A stretch of 64,000 bases of DNA from Amoebidium appalachense (Eukaryota > Ichthyosporea). Made by a program: the position numbers and the translations under genes. The notes under the pieces were generated by a model, which worked only from the letters and a program-made list of their open reading frames with translations, did no database searches and was not told where the DNA came from. Positions 58,970-64,000 of the stretch are shown here, in pieces. Position 1 is the first letter of the stretch; the number at the start of each line of letters is the position of its first letter. Location of the stretch: NCBI GenBank assembly GCA_963693365.1, contig CAVNZM010000002.1, positions 14,694,001-14,758,000 on the forward strand, read 5' to 3'.

Positions 58970-61279
58970 ATGGGAGTACACCCCATCCCTTTGGAGCTGA
59001 CAGCGCTGCTGGCTACCGCGGCGCTCTCCGCCGGCGGTGAGTCAACAGTGTCGTGCCAGGAGCTGTGCCAGTCAGTGTCGAATCACGTGCAGTCCTCTGA
59101 GCCCTGTGCGAGCTAAAGGCAGTGAAAAGGCCTTTATACACAGCCTCTCAGGCTGCATCAGCCGGTGCGTCAGAGACGAGAACTACTGTGTGCAGCTGTG
59201 TGGCGCCACCTACGATCAGCTGCTGAGCAGGGGCCGGCCGAAGCGCATTCTGCAGCCGATGCACACTCGGTGTGTGGCTGACACCTGCGGGGCTAGCGAC
59301 AACGATGGCGAGTAAGACGAGGACACAGACGCCATCGAGGGGACCACAGGCTTTAAGCCGCAAGCAAAGTTTCTTCCGCTGGTTGTCGGTGCTGGACTCG
59401 GAATCGATGCCATGTTGGGGCTTGGGGGAGCCGCCGTTCTTGAGGGGTGGCGACGGGAGCAGCGGCTGGCGCGTATAGTGGGCGTGACACAGTAGACATC
59501 AGCGGGCCGCCAAGCGTACACTCGGCCGACACCAGCGTCTTCGATGTGATTGGTTATGAGTTCCCATCACCGGAACATCCAGCCGGCAGCATAAACATTG
59601 ATGCGATCACCCCCAACGGATTCGGAGATAATTCCAGCGGCGGATCCCAAAGTTCGGGAGTAAATGGCGGGAACCAAGGCGGAGTGCCTGCCAGCACTAG
59701 TTGTCGTATCCTAACGTGTATGTATTAGAGACGCGGCACTCTACTAAGTGTACACACACGGAAAGGAACGAACGTGTAACTGAAAACGGTAAAGTTTATT
59801 CAGACCAGGCTCCGACGGGCAAACTTAGATCCGAACGGAATGAGGCTAAGTCACAACTGAGGCCATCAAGGCCGTGCCCTCAAAGATCATCATCACCTGG
59901 CCCCCCTACGATGCCACATTCCATACATTCCGATCTTACTTTATCGTGCGCCTGCACGAGCTAAGTCGATCGGCTCACACTAATATAAATATCCAAGTCT
60001 CACCCCTCACCCTTCCCCTAGTGGCACCGCAGAGTCTAAATCTACATTTCATACTATCCCCTCCCCCCCCTCCCTCCCCCCTTTCCTCTACATCGAAATA
60101 TAGAAATACGTTTGGCAACATACACTATCAAAACTTGCCAATATTTACAAAGGGCTTCTGCCCGAACTTATCACATTCCAAAGTCCTCCTACGATCTATC
60201 CTACACACTAATTAGAATTCTATAATTGGTCGGCTGCTCCAGCTGACGTGGTCCTGCCCTGCGCCGGCAGAGGCAAGATGCACGCAGCTGTACAGCTATC
60301 TTGAGGCCCCGGACTTGATCTTGATGATCAGTGTCCTCCACCGCGGTGGCGAAGTTCAAGGCCCAGAGGGGCATTTTCCGCAGCGACCTAATAAACAACG
60401 AATGGAAGAAGGCCACCCCCCCCCCCCCCCCCCCCCCCCCGATCTCGATCGTAGTAGACTTAGGCTGATCTGCTGAGACGGATTAGTATATGTCACTAGT
60501 CAGGGGTCTGAGGGGGCAGAGAACCAGCCCGTTCCGGTGGCCAATATTAACGTTCAACCAGTGGCTGGTGCGGGAGGTGAATCAGATGGTTCATCGCAAG
60601 ACAGTGGAGACAGTGGTCAGGGCAACTCCGAATCGAGTGAGCCCTTAGAAGAGAGGGACAACGGAAATGTGAACAACCGTGGCGACGACAATCTTCAAGA
60701 CAGTTCCGAAGGGAATATAGCCAACCCGGTCGACGGGGGTGACCCAGACTACGATGACTGGAACGATGCCGCGATTATGAATGGCCGAGGCGACGACAAT
60801 TCCCGCAATGACGAAGGGTATGTTCCGGGCCGTGGACCCCAAACAGAGAACCAGCCCAACAACAATAACGTTCAACCCGGCTCGGGATTCGGCTTGGAAG
60901 GCAGTGGTCAGGGCAACTCCGAGAACAGGGAGCTGACAGAAGAAAGGGACAACGGAAATGTGAACAACCGTGGCGACGACAATCAGGCTGACAACTCCGA
61001 AGGGAATGCCGCCAACGCCTGGGGTGACCCAGGCAATTCCCGCAACGCCGAAGGATATGTTCCGCGCCCCGGATCCTCCTCAGGAAACCAGCAGCTGCAC
61101 ACCTCGGGAGGGGCAAGCTCTTCGCAAGTAAGCGGTAGTCAGGGAGTGAGCTGACAGAAGAGTGGGACAATCAATGGAAATGTGAACAACCGTGGCGACG
61201 ACAATAATTCTGACAGCTCCGAATCCCATGACGCCCCCAAGGCACGCGGATTCAAAAGTTACGGACGCAAAGTGTCGTA
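58970..61279 (+). pseudogene. Damaged or mis-spliced locus for a secreted, repeat-bearing protein
   Basis: Not assigned to any family I know. From ATG 58970 a signal-peptide-like start (MGVHPIPLELTALLATAALS) is followed by Cys-rich sequence (CQELCQSV; then CISRCVRDENYCVQLC in another frame). The two frames can be joined by an 82 bp intron (GTGAGT at 59037, AAAG at 59118) or by a one-base error. A TAA at 59313 interrupts the frame before a hydrophobic stretch (FLPLVVGAGLGIDAMLGLGG) and a basic segment, which looks like a membrane anchor. After Gly/Ser-rich sequence (59480-59700) and a gap, 60537-61154 is open and encodes two 97-residue acidic, Asn/Gly-rich repeats. A third, frame-shifted unit ends GRKVS-stop at 61279. 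Confidence 0.45.
60537..61154 (+). CDS. Asn/Gly/Asp-rich tandem-repeat open frame
   Basis: 205 codons without a stop. The sequence is strongly acidic and polar, with the repeated core ERDNGNVNNRGDDN at about 60650 and 60945 (291 bp apart) and a partial third copy after 61150. GYVPGRGP and GYVPRPGS occupy equivalent places in the two units. It is probably intrinsically disordered; no domain is recognised. It may be an exon of the locus starting at 58970. Confidence 0.55.
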   Translation: MANINVQPVAGAGGESDGSSQDSGDSGQGNSESSEPLEERDNGNVNNRGDDNLQDSSEGNIANPVDGGDPDYDDWNDAAIMNGRGDDNSRNDEGYVPGRGPQTENQPNNNNVQPGSGFGLEGSGQGNSENRELTEERDNGNVNNRGDDNQADNSEGNAANAWGDPGNSRNAEGYVPRPGSSSGNQQLHTSGGASSSQVSGSQGVS

Positions 61280-62042
61280 GAGGCCAAAGGGCGGCCGTGG
61301 CCAGCAGCAAACACCAGCGTCCGGCTGATGATCGCCCAGGCCCCCAGTACAACTATGGCGGGCATCAGGAAAAGGCCAGTTTCGAGCGTGCCCATACATA
61401 CCCATACACCAAATCTGAAGGTTACCGTAACCGTGCAGGGCCACTATTCGGGCAGTGCAAGACGCAAGGCGCACCAGGCCAAGTTTTTGGGTGGGCTTGG
61501 ACGGGAATGGGGGGCTCGTGAGGGCAAACATTGGCTCAATGATGACGACCGTGTTTGATGAATTTGAGGCATCAGTGCCATGCCAAGTTTGCCACATTGT
61601 CAAGGTGCTTTTATACACTTTTGGCCGTTCTCAATCAGTAATTGGCACCCAAATTGATATTAGCAAATCCCGGAAAAGCCTCACACTACACTTTGTTTCA
61701 ACCGCCCAAACTGGCTTAGGTTGAGACACGTTTTTGTGCAGCAACGTTAGTAGTACCGTGAACTTGGCAGATAGACTCGTGTAGTGATGTTACTGGTCCC
61801 AGATTTTCTGTTTTCCAACGGGCTCGGTCTGTATTGAATTTCGCAGGAATTTACAGTTTAGTGTGTGCACGTGCTCCTATACAGATATCACCCATATCTC
61901 ATATCAGATATCACGATATATGTACACAGATATCACCATATTCATATCCTCTTATGCCATATCCTGGGGGTGCGGAACCGTGTGTATATAACGTCACACA
62001 GAATGTGACGTCATATCCACGGGGTGCCGCGCCCCTCAATGG
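61280..62042. other. Region without a convincing gene
   Basis: An open stretch to 61,521 (with YNYGG and TYPYTKSEGYRN) could be the continuation of the repeat-protein locus, but its frame is unsupported. The rest, including ATATCA-rich DNA at 61,880-61,990, shows nothing clear. Confidence 0.35.
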
Positions 62043-62172
62043 AGTGCTCACCGGTACCCCCAACATGGACCCACACAGCACCTACACCGCCATGCTGGGC
62101 AGATACTCGGCGGCAATGGAATCGGCACTGCCACCAACCAACCAATAGCATGTGCAGCTGTATGTGACTGTT
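62043..62172 (+). pseudogene. Duplicate of the last XYLB exon and start of its 3' UTR
   Basis: 62043-62172 matches 55388-55516: TPNM, TYTAMLGRYS and MESALPPTN are kept, with one extra Ala codon and a changed stop context (TNQ-stop). No upstream XYLB exon is found beside it, so it cannot make the enzyme. Confidence 0.88.
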
Positions 62173-63818
62173 TTTTGATTTTGAACCTTTTTATTGCAGG
62201 TCTTATTCGGTACCGTTGAATAGTGGTAGGTACCAGCCCCACAGGGCCTACATACCCACGTTCTAAACTGAGCCCGTTTGTTTGACAGACATGGCAGAAC
62301 GATCCGGGTCTCTAAACAGCACGATAATATACATAGTGTACATGCAGCAGCCCCACCCTGTAACATTCAGCAGCAGCCCCCAGAGTTACAGGGCAAGTTA
62401 AGGGGGTCATGGATACAGAAAGACTGTTTGTTTGGTTCGGTATTGGGTAATGCATGTGTTGGTGTGGCCAGGGGTTGTTGGTTTTGACCTGGCGATGGCA
62501 CATGCGTGTGGTCGGTTGGTTGCTTGTTGGTGATGACCGGGTTGAGCATACGATCGGGTGTAGTCAGGGTAGTGTTAGGTGCTGACCAGGGTGGCGTATG
62601 TGTGGGTGAGTTCGGTAAGTTGCTAGGTAGCTTCAAAGAGCGCATGTGAAGGTGTTGTCGGGCCCTCCCCCGACTTGGAGGGCTCCTTGAGGCTCACATG
62701 CGGTTTGTGGGTTGCATGGTGTCGGACAGGGTTGAACACACGATGGTGTGGTCAGGAAGTTGCTGGGTGCTGGCCAGGTAACGTGTGGGTTAGTGTGGTC
62801 CGTGGGTTGCTTGGTGATGGCAATGCCGGGTTGTGCATGCGTGCTGTGGTCATGGAGTGGTTGGTTTAGACCGGAGGATGCATGCGTTAGCGTGGTTGGT
62901 GGGGTTCTTGGTGGTGACCTAATGGTGCATGTGAAAGTAGGGTCGGGAGTTGGTTGGTGTTGACCGAGTGGTGGCACATACGATGGTGTGGTCTGTTTAG
63001 TCTGTTGACTGTTTTTGTGTTGACCGCGGTTGAACATCCGGTGGTGTGGTCGGGAGGTTGCTGGGTGTTGACCAGGGTGGCGTATGTGTTGGTGTGGTCG
63101 GTGGGCTGGTTGGTGTCGAACAGATGATGTAGGCGAAAGTCTGGTCGTTGGGTAGGGGTGGTGGTATCGATAGGTGGCCCCTTGGGTGGCCTTGGTTGCT
63201 TCGGTAGTGTCGGTTTGCCGGCTACAGCAGCAGGGCTTGGGCTTGGACTCTTCGGGGTAGTGGCGGTAAGCGAGGGGGGGGGGTTGGCATTTTTCGTAGC
63301 TCCCGGGTACGCTGTTCTAGGGCCGTTAGGTGGGAGAGGACCACTTTACGGGTTTGGTTGAACTAGGAAGTTGTTGCGGTTGTAGCCTACGGTAGGCATC
63401 CGGTTTCTTGAAGGGTTGAGTTGGGCAGGGTAGTGGGTTTTGCGAAAAAACGTGTAGCTCTGGGTCTAGTGGGCCTGTTGAAACGGCGTTTTCGCGGCGT
63501 TGTGTGGCTTGAAAGTGGCTACTGCGGAAAACTAGCTAGAGCCCACTGCATGTGAGTCGTTCTACGGTGGGGAGCGCGGCGCAAGAGGGTTTCCACGTGT
63601 TTTTTCATTTTGGGGGGCAAGTTTTCACGTTGGGGAGGGCGCCTCTGAGTATAATTTGGCTGTGTCCGAGTCTGATTGGTTAAACTAATGAGCATGTGCA
63701 TATCTAAGGCTTGCAATTGGTTGTGCGACCTCGCGGCCCGTGATCAATCACGGGCCGCTTTGGCCGATTTCCAGTAAAAGTGATGTGAACGATAGCCTGG
63801 TCGGGTGGGTGGAAGTGA
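62173..63818 (-). mobile_element. 1.65 kb insertion flanked by a 13 bp direct repeat
   Basis: GTATGTGACTGTT occurs at 62160-62172 and again at 63819-63831, each in XYLB 3'-UTR-like context; the undisturbed site is at 55504-55516. The inserted DNA begins with T-rich sequence after the first repeat, as an A-tailed retroelement on the minus strand would. The interior is mainly a minisatellite (62440-63120) plus unique DNA, and a 26 bp palindrome lies at 63733-63758. No transposition protein is seen. Confidence 0.6.
62440..63120. repeat. Degenerate ~60 bp minisatellite
   Basis: Units built on GTGTGGTCGG...GGTTGCTGGGTG...GACCAGGGTGGCGTATG recur about ten times with much divergence. Open frames on both strands here are by-products of the repeat. 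Confidence 0.8.
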
Positions 63819-63919
63819 GTATGTGACTGTTCACCATGAACTTCAGGGGAGGTGTGTGTGTGTGGGGGGGGGGGGGGGAGGGGGGAGGGGGAAGGGGGGG
63901 GGGGGGGGGGGGGGGGAAG

Positions 63920-64000
63920 TGTTGGACATTGTGTTCATAGAAGCTAGTTCTAGTGCACGTTGTTCCTTCTGTAAGTCAGAAATGATTGCATCTTGTGAGG
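63920..64000 (-). mobile_element. Second copy of the TGTTGGA LTR-like element (cut by window end)
   Basis: 81 bp identical, as far as I can read, to 56670-56750, beginning with the same TGTTGGACATTG. A poly-G tract precedes it. Confidence 0.75.

Overview
This is a nuclear eukaryotic window. The genes are intron-rich and GC-leaning, and long C/G homopolymers, (CA/TG)n and (CT/AG)n microsatellites make up most of the introns. Splice sites can be read at base level. A protein kinase C with a pseudosubstrate and two C1 domains points to an opisthokont, and the exon/intron style and gene mix fit a unicellular holozoan or a simple invertebrate. That assignment is inference.

Layout. 1-13,310 (+): 3' part of a sacsin-like HSP90-ATPase-type protein ending in a RING finger (16 exons seen, 5' end outside the window). 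13.3-15.3 kb: a tandemly duplicated 3' flank and repeats. 15,338-16,043 (-): two terminal exons that look like the C-terminus of the DNA polymerase alpha catalytic subunit; the rest of that gene is not in the window. 16.0-17.6 kb: microsatellites, degenerate CCCTAA-type telomere-like repeats and a 19-20 bp minisatellite. 17.7-25.7 kb: a broken APE/RT non-LTR retrotransposon split by a 3.9 kb element with palindrome-rich inverted ends. 26,953-38,353 (-): a compact novel-type PKC in 14 exons, predicted 525 aa. 39,683-55,489 (+): a complete xylulokinase (XYLB) in 18 exons, predicted 525 aa. PKC and XYLB are head to head and share about 1.3 kb of upstream DNA that holds a MITE-like repeat. 55.5-64 kb: a repeat-rich tail with two LTR copies, a duplicate of the last XYLB exon, a 1.65 kb insertion flanked by a 13 bp direct repeat, and a damaged locus for a secreted, Asn/Gly/Asp-rich repeat protein.

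The gene models rest on reading-frame phase. In PKC and XYLB every exon junction preserves frame and both totals are multiples of three. Two introns use GC-AG ends. I see no operons, tRNAs, rRNAs or CRISPR arrays. The most unusual observations are a tandemly duplicated PKC pseudosubstrate mini-exon, the orphan POLA1 3' exons beside telomere-like DNA, the palindromic-end insertion inside the LINE, and the bias of C-homopolymers to the sense strand of each gene's introns.
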